A stretch of DNA of 64,000 nucleotides from QHXN01 sp963785125 (GCA_963785125.1 CAWATU010000008.1:558001-622000); one strand, 5' to 3'. Counted from the first letter of the stretch, positions 17,623 to 26,631 are shown. A program made the numbers and translations. Notes: generated from the letters alone by a model not told the origin.

Positions 17623-18507
17623 TCAAGGCGTTGCCGTCTGCTGCCAGCGCGCGGCCGGCACCTCGAAGTCGTAGGTCTCGCCGTGGCTGAGATAGATCAT
17701 GCGCTCGGACAGGCCCGCCTCCGACGCGGCGCGTTTGAAGTCTTCGAGCGGTGACTTGAAGACCTCGTAGTCGTTGTAGTGAATCGGAATCACCTTCTTC
17801 GGGTTGATAATCTTGACGGCCTCGATGCCCTGCTCGGCGTCCATCGTCAACAGTATCCCCATGATGGTCGTGCCGCCGAGGTGGAAGAGGCCGAGGTCGA
17901 TGTCCGGGTAGCGCTTCGGTATCTCGCCCAAGTCGTCGAAGACCAGCGTGTCGCCGGTGATGTAGAGCCGCAGCGTCGTCCGCGTCGCGCCCGACTCGAA
18001 TTCGAGCATCGAGCCCATCACGGGCGGCAAAAACTTCTCGACGACCGGCGGCCCGTGGCGCCCGGGCATCGACGTGACGCGCACGCGCGCGCCGTTCTTC
18101 TCGACCGTCAACGAGTCCCACGTGTCGAGCGCGACCGGCGCCGTGAAGCCCTTGTCCTTCAGCTCCGCGGCGGCGTGCTCGGTCGTGACGATGGGCACAT
18201 CCTTGCGTAGACGCTCCTCGGCAATGCGGTCGAAGTGGTCGCCGTGATAGTGCGAGAGCACGACGAAGTCGAGCGGCGGCAGTTGCTCGATTTCGAGCGC
18301 CGGGTTCGTCAGGCGCTCGGCCGTCAGCCCGTAGCCGAGATGCACGTGGTCGCCCGCGTGCAGGAAGTTCGGGTCGGTCAGGATCGTGAAGCCCGCGTAA
18401 CGGAGAATCACCGTCGCCGTCCCGACGAAGAAGATCGAGCCCTTAGAGAAGTCGGCGGCCGCGCCGCCTCCCTCCAACGTCAGCGTCAAAGATTTCTGGT
18501 CGCCCAC
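17623..18507 (-). CDS. Metallo-beta-lactamase-fold metal-dependent hydrolase (UlaG-like)
   Basis: 294 aa, cytoplasmic. Metal ligands of the fold are visible: SHYHGDHFD near residue 83, an Asp in LYITGDTLVF near residue 187, and a terminal His in IPIHYNDYE near residue 243. The sequence before the first motif (GTATVILRYAGFTILTDPNF) is typical of the UPF0173/UlaG group of metal-dependent hydrolases. GTG start at 18507. Substrate unknown. It lies between two acyl-CoA enzymes on the same strand, but this enzyme type is not a known beta-oxidation member. Confidence 0.82.
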   Translation of the reverse strand: MGDQKSLTLTLEGGGAAADFSKGSIFFVGTATVILRYAGFTILTDPNFLHAGDHVHLGYGLTAERLTNPALEIEQLPPLDFVVLSHYHGDHFDRIAEERLRKDVPIVTTEHAAAELKDKGFTAPVALDTWDSLTVEKNGARVRVTSMPGRHGPPVVEKFLPPVMGSMLEFESGATRTTLRLYITGDTLVFDDLGEIPKRYPDIDLGLFHLGGTTIMGILLTMDAEQGIEAVKIINPKKVIPIHYNDYEVFKSPLEDFKRAASEAGLSERMIYLSHGETYDFEVPAARWQQTATP

Positions 18508-18568
18508 TGCTGCCTCCCTTGTCGGTCATTTGAGTTTGGATGACGGCAGCTTAACGCAGAAAGTGTTG

Positions 18569-18625
18569 GGCGCGTGCGGCGACAAAGAATCTCAGCACTC
18601 TTGTCGAATTGTCGCCACACGCGCC
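18569..18625. terminator. 17-bp stem-loop between acyl-CoA dehydrogenase and hydrolase genes
   Basis: 18569-18585 pairs with 18609-18625 with one mismatch (16 of 17). Lies just after the stop of the 3-hydroxyacyl-CoA dehydrogenase (minus). The likely terminator separates it from the downstream hydrolase gene. Confidence 0.6.
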
Positions 18626-18637
18626 GTACGCTAATGC

Positions 18638-19528
18638 TCAGACGAGGCTCATCGGGACGGGCTTCTTCGGGTCGGTGTAGTCGTAGAAGCCGCGGCCGGA
18701 CTTGCGACCGTAGAGGCCGGCCTTGACCATGCGCTTCAGGAGCGGCGGCGGCGCGAAGCGCTTCTCGCGGAATTCGTCGAACATGATCTCGGCGATGTAG
18801 TAGGTCGTGTCGAGGCCCACGAAATCGAGGAGCGTCAGCGGCCCCATCGGGTGGCCGCAGCCGAGCTTCATGCCGTTGTCGATGTCCACGATGCTGCCGA
18901 CGCCCTCTTCGAGCGCGCGGATGGAGTCGAGCAGGTAGGGGACGAGCAGCCGGTTGACGATGAAGCCCGACTTGTCGCCGGCACGCACGGGCACCTTGCC
19001 TAGCTTGCGGCCGAACTCAACCGCCGTCTCGTAGACCTCCTCGTCGGTGAGGATGGTGCGGACGACCTCGACCAGCTTCATCAGGGGCACGGGGTTGAAG
19101 AAGTGCAGGCCGACGAAGCGCGCCTGCCGCTCCGGCCGCGTGGCCGTCATCATCTCCGTGATCGAGAGCGAGGAGGTGTTCGAGGCGAAGATGGTCTCGG
19201 GCTTACAGAGGGCGTCGAGTTGGTTGTAGGTGTCGCGCTTGGTTTCAAGGTTCTCGACGATGGCCTCGATGATGATGTCGCAGTCCTTGAGGTCTTCGAG
19301 CGAGGTCGTGCCCGTGATGCGGCCGCGTATCTCGGTCTGCTGCTCGGGCGTGATGTTGCCCTTCTCGGCGAACTTCGCCAGAGACTTCTCTATCCCTGCG
19401 AAGCCGCGGTCGCACAAGTCCTGCGTCACCTCGCGCACGATAACTTCGCACCCGACCGCCGCCGCCGTCTGGGCGATGCCGGAGCCCATCAACCCGCAGC
19501 CAAGCACGCCGACTTTATTAATCTCCAT
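18638..19528 (-). CDS. hbd: 3-hydroxybutyryl-CoA dehydrogenase
   Basis: 296 aa NAD-dependent dehydrogenase. Rossmann motif GVLGCGLMGSGIAQ at residues 7-20; ASNTSSLSI; catalytic His in FVGLHFFNPVPLMKLVEVV; C-terminal domain with GFIVNRLLVPYL and MKLGCGHPMGPLTLLDFVG. Length matches single-domain 3-hydroxyacyl-CoA dehydrogenases of butyrate/PHB or beta-oxidation metabolism. AGGAGA lies 11 nt before the ATG. With the enoyl-CoA hydratase 1 kb downstream it could form a short-chain beta-oxidation module. Confidence 0.93.
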   Translation of the reverse strand: MEINKVGVLGCGLMGSGIAQTAAAVGCEVIVREVTQDLCDRGFAGIEKSLAKFAEKGNITPEQQTEIRGRITGTTSLEDLKDCDIIIEAIVENLETKRDTYNQLDALCKPETIFASNTSSLSITEMMTATRPERQARFVGLHFFNPVPLMKLVEVVRTILTDEEVYETAVEFGRKLGKVPVRAGDKSGFIVNRLLVPYLLDSIRALEEGVGSIVDIDNGMKLGCGHPMGPLTLLDFVGLDTTYYIAEIMFDEFREKRFAPPPLLKRMVKAGLYGRKSGRGFYDYTDPKKPVPMSLV

Positions 19529-19572
19529 CTCTTTGAGTTCTCCTGTTTTGAGTTAAGAAATTTTTAATCCCG

Positions 19573-20958
19573 CTACTTCTTCTCTTCGACGGGCGTCTTC
19601 TCTTCGGCGGGTGCGTCCGGCTTCTGCATGCCGATGCGGAACTCCGCGCCCTCCGCCGCGACCCACTGCGCGAAGCGCTCCTGCCAGCCGTGGAGGTCGT
19701 TGGCGAGTTGTTGCAGCCGCTCGTCGCGCGCTGTCTGTTCCAGTGACTTGTCGCTCGCGGTGTCAAGCGCGCGCGCGACGAGCGCCTTCAACTCTTCGCG
19801 CAGCGCGTCCGCCTCAGGGGTGAGTGCGGGCGCCTGCTCCAGACGCGCGGCGGCCGTTTCGAGCGCGCCCGCGTCGCCGCGCTCCGTGAACGCGTTGAGC
19901 GCGTTCTGCCCGGAGTTGATCGCCTCGATGTAGGGAGGGACGGGCGACTTGCCCAGCGCGCGCGCGGCCAGGTTCGACAGACGCGGCGGCGGCGCGTCGA
20001 AGTGGCGCATGACCATCAGGAAGCTCACGGCGACGAGCAGCAGGCAGGCGACCTGCGCGGCGTGCCACGCGTGCGCCACCGGCCCGCGCGTCCCCGGCCG
20101 CTTGTAGCCGACCGCCAGCGCCAGCCCCATCCCCGCAACGAGCCCGCCGAGGTGCGCCGCGTTGTCGATGTACTGCCGCGCGACGTAGCCGATGAAGAGG
20201 TTGATGAAGAGCGTCGGCAAAAGCCCCGTCCCGAACGCGCGCTTCAAGCCCTCGGGCAGCTCGTGCTTGTACTTGATGCCGAAGACGAAGAGCACGCCCA
20301 TCAGCCCGAAGAGTGCGCCCGAGGCCCCGGCCGACGCCGTGTCGTACGGCTTGAAGAGGAACTGCCCCAACGCGCCGTGCGCCCACTCGGGCCGCACCGC
20401 GAGGTAGCTCGCCACGACCCCTGCGATGCCGCTCAGAATCCAGAAGACGACGAAGCGCGCCGACCCGTAGAGCTTCTCCACGTACGGCCCGAGCATGAAG
20501 AGGCCGTACATGTTCGAGAGCAGGTGCATGTTCGCCAGCAGCCAACCCAAAGGGCCGGGCTGCACGAGCTGCGGCGGCAGTTGCACGTGCAGGAAGATGG
20601 GCGTGACGAAGCGCCACCACTGACCCTCTTGGTCGATAAGGGAGTTGACCTTCGCGCCGTAGGCTTGCAGCACCTCGCCGGTCGCGCCGCCCGAGAGCCA
20701 CATCAAAAGGTAGAGGAAGACGTTGGCGACGAGAAAGATGAAGGTGAAGGTAGCGGGGCGCGAGATGATCGCGCGCAGGAAGCGCAGGGTCTCGGGGTCT
20801 GCCGTAGCGGACGCGCGCGGCGGCCGTGGCCGCTGCTCGGCGGGGCGCGCGACCGGCGTGCCGCACATCATGCAGCGCGCCTCGCCTGCGCCCACCAGCG
20901 CCCCGCAGTGGCGGCACACGCCCGTGCGTCCCGCGCCCTCTGACTGACCTTCGGCCAA
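19573..20958 (-). CDS. Rhomboid-family intramembrane serine protease with N-terminal zinc ribbon
   Basis: 461 aa. Residues 15-32 form a zinc ribbon (CRHC...CMMC: Cys15, 18, 29, 32). The membrane domain runs from about residue 68 to 325, with the catalytic Ser213 in GASGALFGLM and His268 in DNAAHLGGLVAG, plus the HLLSNMYGL motif near 145. After the last helix (about 305-325) comes a soluble helical tail of about 135 residues ending in a Glu/Lys-rich stretch (EEKTPVEEKK). The ribbon and tail are additions to the core fold and may recruit substrates. Located 44 bp upstream of hbd on the same strand. Confidence 0.9.
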   Translation of the reverse strand: MAEGQSEGAGRTGVCRHCGALVGAGEARCMMCGTPVARPAEQRPRPPRASATADPETLRFLRAIISRPATFTFIFLVANVFLYLLMWLSGGATGEVLQAYGAKVNSLIDQEGQWWRFVTPIFLHVQLPPQLVQPGPLGWLLANMHLLSNMYGLFMLGPYVEKLYGSARFVVFWILSGIAGVVASYLAVRPEWAHGALGQFLFKPYDTASAGASGALFGLMGVLFVFGIKYKHELPEGLKRAFGTGLLPTLFINLFIGYVARQYIDNAAHLGGLVAGMGLALAVGYKRPGTRGPVAHAWHAAQVACLLLVAVSFLMVMRHFDAPPPRLSNLAARALGKSPVPPYIEAINSGQNALNAFTERGDAGALETAAARLEQAPALTPEADALREELKALVARALDTASDKSLEQTARDERLQQLANDLHGWQERFAQWVAAEGAEFRIGMQKPDAPAEEKTPVEEKK

Positions 20959-21051
20959 GAACTTAAACGTCCGTCGAGTGAAAGTTTATCCGCTCGCGCG
21001 ATTCTATTTCCCCGCCGTGCAAACGGCAACCGCCTGACCACTCGTTCATCC

Positions 21052-21070
21052 TGACAGAAATCGTGTCAGA
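21052..21070. promoter_or_regulatory. Inverted repeat CTGACA-N7-TGTCAG before the subtilase gene
   Basis: Perfect 6-bp half-sites in the divergent spacer between the rhomboid and subtilase genes. The same half-site pair occurs, with different spacing, beside the NtrC-type regulator (44541-44568). Role inferred from symmetry. Confidence 0.35.
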
Positions 21071-21183
21071 CACCTCCGTCAAGCTGATTGAAGCTGAGCG
21101 ACGCGCGCTCCTTTTTCAGAGTTTTCGCGTCGGCACGCGCGTTGCCCTTGTTCGACGAGGATTCTGTAAGGAGCCGACTGACT

Positions 21184-23412
21184 GTGAGAAACAGCGTGAG
21201 AAACAGCAACAGATTAATCGCGGCGCTCGCCACACTCTCTCTCTTGACCCCTCTGGCCGGCGCGCTCACAGCCTCCGCGAGGACGCCCGCGCAGGGCGCT
21301 CCGCGGCGCGTGTTGAAGAAGATGACCGACGACCTGCTCGCGCGTGTCAACAACGCGCGGCGGGGCAGCGGCGAAACGGCGCGCGTCATCGTGCGTGCGG
21401 CCGAAGGTCAGGAGAGCGCGTCGGCGGTTGCGGCGCTCCGCGGAGCGGGCGGTCGCGTCTCGGCCGAGCTGAACTCGCTGGGGCTCGTCGTCGCCGACGT
21501 GCCCGTCGAGAAGCTTGCGGAGCTGTCGGCGCGCGAAGACGTTTCGTGGGTCTCCTCCGACCAGGACGTGCGCTCGACCGGCGTGGATAACACGAGCCAC
21601 CACGAAGTCGCGACGGGCGCGAGCAAGCTCCTGCCCTCGGGCAACGAGGCGCTGGCGAACGGCGGTGGCGGGAACAAGGTCGGCATCGCCGTCCTCGACA
21701 GCGGCATCAGCCCGCCCGACGCGGCCGAGTTCGCGGGCTACGAGTGGCGCGTCTCGTCGGGCACGCTCGGCCTCGGGCTCTTCGCGCAGAGGTATCTCGC
21801 CTCCTACCCGCGCGTCCTCAAGCACGTTGACTTCACCGGCGAGGGGCGCACCGACGACGTGTTCGGCCACGGCACGCACACGGCCGGCGTCGCCGCCGGC
21901 ACGGGTCAGGCCAGCGAGAACTACGCCGCGCGGAACAGCGGCGCGCAGACCTACGGCGGCATCGCCACCAACGCCAACCTGATCGACGTGCGTGTGCTCG
22001 ACTCGTACGGGGCGGGCAAGGTCTCGAACGTCGTCAAGGCCGTGGACTGGATCATCCAGAACCGGAAGACCTACAACGTGCGCGTCATGAACCTCTCTTT
22101 AGGTGCGCCGCCCACGCAGAGCTACAAGACCGACCCGCTGTGCCTCGCGCTCTCGCGCGCCGTTGACGCCGGCATCGTCGTCGTCGTGGCCGCGGGCAAC
22201 TGGGGCAAGGACGCGCAGGGGCAGACGCTCTACGGCGGGATTCTCTCGCCCGGCAACTCTCCACGCGTCATCACGGTCGGCGCCACGAATACGCAGCAGA
22301 CCGCAGCGCGCTCCGACGACACGGTCGCCACCTACTCCTCGCGCGGGCCGACGCTCGTGGACGGCGTGTTGAAGCCCGACCTCGTCGCGCCCGGCAACAA
22401 GCTCGGGGCGGCCGAGACAGCGGCCACTTCGCCGACGGCGAGCTACAACTACAGCAACTCGGGCGGCGGCGGATTGTTGGGAACCATCGTCAGCGGCGAC
22501 ACGAGCACGAACAGACCGGATGCCACGGGGACGTACCGCGTGATGAGCGGCACCTCCTTCGCCGCGCCGGCCGCGGCGGGCGCGGCGGCGCTGATGCTTG
22601 AAGCCAACCCTTCCCTGACGCCTTCGATGGTGAAGGCGCTGTTGATGAGGACGGCGCAGCGCCTGCCCGCCTACGAGCAGTTGGTCGCCGACGGACAGAT
22701 GTCTCACTTGGAGCGCATCATCACGGAGGGTGCGGGCGAGATGAACGTGAGCGCCGCGGTCACCGTGGCGAAGGCGATTCGCAAGGACGCCAACCGCGCC
22801 GAGCCCGGCGACAACCTCCTCACGTCGAGGAACACGACCTACTCGTCGCTCGGGCTGACTTCGCCGATTGCGGGCGAACAGATGCCGCTCAACAACGGTG
22901 TCATCTGGGTCGAGGGCATCGCCTTCAACGAGCGCCTGACGATGACGGGGGGCTTCCGTCTGCCCGACGGGCGCGTGCTCGAAGAGGGTTGGGTGATGGC
23001 CGGGGGGCGTCTGCTGCCCGACGGCACGTACCTCCTCTCCACGGGGCACACGGTCGCGCCGAACTGCCTCCTCGGCACGGGCATCGTCATGACCGACGCG
23101 ATTCTGATGGCCGACGCCATCCTGATGGCTGACGGGATTCTTTTGAGCGACGCCATCCTGATGGCCGACGCCATCCTGATGGCCGACCAGTACCCCTTCG
23201 GCAGCGCCATCCTGATGGGCGACGCGATCCTGATGGCCGACGGCAAGCGCACCAATGCCGCCTTCGCCAACGAGTCGGCGTGGGCCTCGAACATGATCGA
23301 GCCCAGTTCGATGAAGTTCAAAGAGGAGCAGGTGCTCCTCCAGGGCGAGTCGGCGATGCCGGCCTCCGTCAACCGCCTCTCGAAGTCGAGCCCGCTCTAC
23401 CCGAAGCAGTAG
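21184..23412 (+). CDS. Secreted S8 (subtilisin-like) serine protease with ILMADA-repeat tail
   Basis: 742 aa from GTG at 21184, chosen because AAGGAG lies 10 nt upstream and the signal peptide (NRLIAALATLSLLTPLAGALT) follows at once; an ATG at 21088 is possible. An inhibitor-like propeptide (about 50-125) precedes the catalytic domain. Triad: Asp in AVLDSGIS (about 172), His in FGHGTHTAG (about 229), Ser in SGTSFAAPAAAG (about 456). After the enzyme domain, residues 636-687 are a run of short repeats (DAILMA, DAILMADG, SAILMGDA). Exported and probably self-processing. Confidence 0.92.
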   Translation: MRNSVRNSNRLIAALATLSLLTPLAGALTASARTPAQGAPRRVLKKMTDDLLARVNNARRGSGETARVIVRAAEGQESASAVAALRGAGGRVSAELNSLGLVVADVPVEKLAELSAREDVSWVSSDQDVRSTGVDNTSHHEVATGASKLLPSGNEALANGGGGNKVGIAVLDSGISPPDAAEFAGYEWRVSSGTLGLGLFAQRYLASYPRVLKHVDFTGEGRTDDVFGHGTHTAGVAAGTGQASENYAARNSGAQTYGGIATNANLIDVRVLDSYGAGKVSNVVKAVDWIIQNRKTYNVRVMNLSLGAPPTQSYKTDPLCLALSRAVDAGIVVVVAAGNWGKDAQGQTLYGGILSPGNSPRVITVGATNTQQTAARSDDTVATYSSRGPTLVDGVLKPDLVAPGNKLGAAETAATSPTASYNYSNSGGGGLLGTIVSGDTSTNRPDATGTYRVMSGTSFAAPAAAGAAALMLEANPSLTPSMVKALLMRTAQRLPAYEQLVADGQMSHLERIITEGAGEMNVSAAVTVAKAIRKDANRAEPGDNLLTSRNTTYSSLGLTSPIAGEQMPLNNGVIWVEGIAFNERLTMTGGFRLPDGRVLEEGWVMAGGRLLPDGTYLLSTGHTVAPNCLLGTGIVMTDAILMADAILMADGILLSDAILMADAILMADQYPFGSAILMGDAILMADGKRTNAAFANESAWASNMIEPSSMKFKEEQVLLQGESAMPASVNRLSKSSPLYPKQ
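23091..23243 (+). repeat. Tandem repeat encoding (D/S)AILMA units
   Basis: About eight copies of an 18-bp unit (gac gcc atc ctg atg gcc and variants), interrupted once by a QYPFG insertion. Codon use varies between copies, so the protein pattern, not the DNA, seems to be under selection. Confidence 0.8.
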
Positions 23413-23420
23413 CCGGTAGA

Positions 23421-23521
23421 CAGTAGCCAGTAGTCAGTAGGGAACAGACAGCGCGGCCCTCATCATTAACCGATGAGGGCCGCGCTGCTTTTACCTCTTC
23501 CCTACTGACTACTGGCTACTT
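23421..23521. terminator. Nested stem-loop between convergent genes
   Basis: Outer arms 23421-23444 and 23498-23521 pair in 22 of 24 positions and consist of CAGTAGC/CAGTAGT units. Inner perfect 14-bp stem 23451-23464 with 23472-23485. Separates the convergent subtilase and OmpA-like genes. Same architecture as the element at 2362-2459. Confidence 0.8.
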
Positions 23522-23525
23522 CCTC

Positions 23526-24554
23526 CTACGGCCGGGGCGGGGTGGCGCCGGTCGGGACGAGCCAGAGTTGGAGCGAGCCGGTCGTGCGCTGTCCGCCGTC
23601 GAGGACGACGATGCGCGAAGCGTCGATGCCGCGCGTGGTGACGAGGTAGTCGCGCGCGTTCTGTCCGCGCTTCTGGCCCGTGACGGAGCGCCGGCCGCTG
23701 CCGCCGTAGGCGATGACGTACCCTTGGGCCCCGGGGCTGTTCTGCAACTCGATGGCGAAGACATCGAGGCGCGCCTTCTCGTCGTCGCGCGCCACCTCGC
23801 CGATCTCGTCGAACTTCGTCGGGTTGGGCGGCGCAGGCACCGCGGCCTGACACTGCGCGCGGCATTCGAGGTTGTAGCCGGCCACCTCGACGGTCGCCGT
23901 GATGGGCTGGCCCGCGAGCCCCGCCGTGTCAACGGTGATGGTCGCCGTCCCCTGCCCCGAGAGAATCTGGCCGGCCGAGATGACCCAGTTGTAGACGGGC
24001 GTCACGCCGGGCGTTCCGCCCGAGACCGACGCGGTGAAGGTGATAGGCGTGCCCGCCTGCTGCACGTCCGGGCAGTAGATGGAGACGTTCGGGCAGACGG
24101 GGCGCGGCGGCGGGCAGTTGCGCACGACGACCTTCGTCGAGGTGAAGGCCGTGCAGAGCGGGTTGTCCACGGGGCCGCTCTCGACCACGACCGAGGCGTT
24201 GTAGACGCCGGGCTGCGCGTCCGTGAGGTCCCAGACCACGTCGGTGCCGTCGTAGCTGTCGAGCCGGCCGCCCGAGACCGTCCACTTGTAGCGCAGGGGC
24301 TTGCCCTCGGGGCTCACGCCCTGCGCCTTGAGGCGGACGCGCGGGTTGGCCGTCGATTCGGCGTCGGGGCAGAGCGTGACGACCTGCGTGTCGGCGTCGA
24401 GCCGGATGGTGGGCGGCTGATACTGGGGCGCGGGCGTCGCGGTCTGCTGCGGCCCCTTCCCCCCATGCGCCGCGCGCGAAGAGGTGGCGACGAAGGCCGC
24501 GACGGCCAGCAGCAGCACGCCTAAGACGGCGGCGGTACGCTTTCCTGAGAGCAT
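23526..24554 (-). CDS. Secreted PKD/Ig-like protein with OmpA-like C-terminus
   Basis: 342 aa from the ATG at 24554 (AAGGAG 7 nt upstream); a frame from 24584 adds ten residues without a ribosome site. Signal peptide with core TAAVLGVLLLAVAAFVA. Two Ig/PKD-like beta modules (about 50-140 and 140-235: SPEGKPLRYKWTVSGGRLD, VYNWVISAGQILSGQG) precede an OmpA-like domain (about 245-325) with RDDEKARLDVFAIEL, VIAYGGSG and RGQNARDYLVTTRGID. The last module usually contacts peptidoglycan, so the protein may link envelope layers. Cys pairs suggest disulfides. Confidence 0.75.
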   Translation of the reverse strand: MLSGKRTAAVLGVLLLAVAAFVATSSRAAHGGKGPQQTATPAPQYQPPTIRLDADTQVVTLCPDAESTANPRVRLKAQGVSPEGKPLRYKWTVSGGRLDSYDGTDVVWDLTDAQPGVYNASVVVESGPVDNPLCTAFTSTKVVVRNCPPPRPVCPNVSIYCPDVQQAGTPITFTASVSGGTPGVTPVYNWVISAGQILSGQGTATITVDTAGLAGQPITATVEVAGYNLECRAQCQAAVPAPPNPTKFDEIGEVARDDEKARLDVFAIELQNSPGAQGYVIAYGGSGRRSVTGQKRGQNARDYLVTTRGIDASRIVVLDGGQRTTGSLQLWLVPTGATPPRP

Positions 24555-24753
24555 GTCCGACTCCTTAACTTGTCCGGTTATCATTTACAGGCGCACAGGT
24601 TAAACCAAATCCCCCGTGCCGACAACGGTATTCTTACACTCCCCGGAAACACCCAATCCCGCCCCGTTTCCATCTCGCCCGCCTTCCCCACTCAAAACAA
24701 GGGCTGAGCCGGCCCGTTTATCGTGATATATTGCGGCCCGTTCGGAGGTTTTT

Positions 24754-25362
24754 ATGACCAGCCAGCCGAAGTCGTGCCTGACGCCCGAAGAGTACCTCGC
24801 CATCGAGCGCCAGAACGAGTACAAGAGCGAGTACATCGACGGCGAGATGGTCGCCATGGTCGGCGCCAGCCGGAGGCACAACATTATCACTTTCAACGTT
24901 GTGAAAGTGCTCGGCCGCCAATTGGAGGGGCGACCATGCGAGGGCTACGCCAACGACATGCGCGTCAAGATTGCGTCAAGGCGTGAGTACGCCTACACCT
25001 ACCCGGACGTGGTCATCGTGTGCGGCGAGCCGCAGTTTGAGGACGGGCACCTCGACACGCTTCTCAACCCGACTGTCCTCATCGAAGTACTTTCAGAATC
25101 CACGGAGCGCTACGACCGCGGCAAAAAGTTCAGCTTCTACCGCACGATTGAATCCCTCGCCGAGTACGTCCTCATCGCGCAGGACGAATACAGAATCGAG
25201 CAGTACGTTAGGCAACCGGACGGTCGCTGGATGCTCTCCGACCACCGATTGCCCGAAGACGTGGTTAATCTGGCGTCGATTCAATGCGCTCTCGCGCTGC
25301 GCGAAGTTTACGATAAGGTCAGTCTGCCCTCGAATGATTTGAAGGAGGAAGAACTTATATGA
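24754..25362 (+). CDS. Uma2-family (DUF820) putative endonuclease
   Basis: 202 aa. PD-(D/E)XK-type pattern of the Uma2 family: LTPEEYLAIERQ, KSEYIDGEMVAMVGAS (acidic residue), YTYPDVVIVCG (Asp) and PTVLIEVLSEST (E-x-L) at about residue 113. These proteins are abundant in cyanobacteria and Acidobacteria; their biological role is uncertain. GGAGG lies 6 nt upstream. ATGA overlap with the next gene shows translational coupling. Confidence 0.85.
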   Translation: MTSQPKSCLTPEEYLAIERQNEYKSEYIDGEMVAMVGASRRHNIITFNVVKVLGRQLEGRPCEGYANDMRVKIASRREYAYTYPDVVIVCGEPQFEDGHLDTLLNPTVLIEVLSESTERYDRGKKFSFYRTIESLAEYVLIAQDEYRIEQYVRQPDGRWMLSDHRLPEDVVNLASIQCALALREVYDKVSLPSNDLKEEELI

Positions 25363-25859
25363 GCGCAGCCACGGCTGAACCTTCCCTTGAGAGGTCAAGG
25401 GCGGCGCGCGCGATTACGTGGGGCGGGCTTTTGGCGGGCGTGGGCGACATCACGTTCGCGTTCGTCATGTCGGGACTGCGCGGGGTGGGGCCGGTGCGTG
25501 TGTTGCAGTCGGTCGCTTCGGGCCTGCTCGGGAGGGCAGCGGCCGAAGGTGGGCTCGCGACGGCCGCGCTCGGCGCCGTGCTGCACTTCTTTATCGCGTT
25601 CATCTGGGCGACGGTCTTCTGGCTCGCGAGCCGTAAGTTGACAGTGCTCGTGCGGCACCCGGTCGTCTGCGGGCTGCTCTACGGCTTCGCGGTTTACGCG
25701 TTCATGTACCTCGTCGTCCTGCCGCTCTCGGCCACCTACTTCAAGCCGACGTTCACGCCCTACACCGTGTCCCTCAACGGGGCGGGGCACATGCTGCTGG
25801 TCGGGCTGCCCATCGCACTCGTCGCCAGTAAATTCACGAACAAGACAGGGAGGGAATGA
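25359..25859 (+). CDS. Four-helix membrane protein, unknown
   Basis: 166 aa with hydrophobic segments near residues 20-40, 63-90, 100-122 and 140-160 (GGLLAGVGDITFAFVM, ALGAVLHFFIAFIWATVFWLA, VCGLLYGFAVYAFMYLVVLPL, MLLVGLPIALVA). ATG overlaps the Uma2 stop, and its own TGA overlaps the nitroreductase start, so three genes form a coupled operon. Resembles small conserved inner-membrane proteins of unknown function. Confidence 0.65.
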   Translation: MSAATAEPSLERSRAARAITWGGLLAGVGDITFAFVMSGLRGVGPVRVLQSVASGLLGRAAAEGGLATAALGAVLHFFIAFIWATVFWLASRKLTVLVRHPVVCGLLYGFAVYAFMYLVVLPLSATYFKPTFTPYTVSLNGAGHMLLVGLPIALVASKFTNKTGRE

Positions 25860-26452
25860 TGATCGACGGCAGTAACACAAGGGAGCCGCAGACGCAGTAC
25901 CCGGTGGACGAGTTGTTCCTCGACCGCTGGTCGCCGCGCGCGATGTCGGGCGCGGGCTTAAGCCCTGAGGAGTTGATGACGCTCTTCGAGGCGGCGCGCT
26001 GGGCGCCCTCTTCCTACAACAACCAGCCGTGGCGCATCCTCTACGCGCGGCGTGAGACCGAGCAGTGGCCTGCCTTCTTCGGCCTGCTCGTCGAGGGTAA
26101 CCGGGCTTGGGCGAAGGACGCGGCGGCGCTGCTCCTCTTCGTCTCGAAGGAGACCTTCGACTTCAACGGGAAGCCCTACCCGACGCACTCCTTCGACACG
26201 GGCGCGGCGTGGGAGAACCTCGCGCTTCAGGCGACGATGCTCGGGCTGGTCACGCACGGTATGCAGGGGTTCGACTACGAGCGGGCGCGCACGGAGCTTC
26301 ACATCCCCGAGGGCTTCCGCGTCGAGGCGATGATTGCGGTCGGGCGCCCCAGCGACCCCGCGCAACTCCCGGAGAAGATGCGCGAGCGCGAGGCGCCCAG
26401 CGGCCGCAAGTCTCTCGCCGAGATAACCTGCGAAGGCACCTTCAACTTCTAA
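25856..26452 (+). CDS. Nitroreductase family oxidoreductase
   Basis: 198 aa FMN-dependent fold. RWSPRAMSGAGLS and LFEAARWAPSSYNNQPWRIL (flavin contacts) are typical, followed by DTGAAWENLALQATMLGL and a C-terminal VGRPSDPAQLPE. Substrate unknown; such enzymes reduce quinones, nitro compounds or flavins using NAD(P)H. Starts in an ATGATGA overlapping the upstream stop. The stop codon TAA falls in the first bases of a perfect 37-bp stem. Confidence 0.88.
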   Translation: MMIDGSNTREPQTQYPVDELFLDRWSPRAMSGAGLSPEELMTLFEAARWAPSSYNNQPWRILYARRETEQWPAFFGLLVEGNRAWAKDAAALLLFVSKETFDFNGKPYPTHSFDTGAAWENLALQATMLGLVTHGMQGFDYERARTELHIPEGFRVEAMIAVGRPSDPAQLPEKMREREAPSGRKSLAEITCEGTFNF

Positions 26453-26538
26453 AGCCGTGAACCGTGAACCGTAAACCGTGACGAGATAAAGCTGCGTTCT
26501 CTCTCGTCACGGTTTACGGTTCACGGTTCACGGCTTTA
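26450..26538. terminator. Perfect 37-bp stem-loop of CCGTGAA-type units
   Basis: 26450-26486 is the exact reverse complement of 26502-26538, with a 15-nt loop. Units read CCGTGAA, CCGTGAA, CCGTAAA, CCGTGAC. It follows the nitroreductase stop and lies before a plus-strand gene. The longest perfect member of the repeat family in this window. Confidence 0.88.
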
Positions 26539-26631
26539 TAGTATCCGGCGCGCGGCGCCGCCTCAAGACGCATCACCTCGGCCGCGCGCCACACTCTTCG
26601 GTCGTGTGTATCCACGAAAGGAGCCCCTTCG

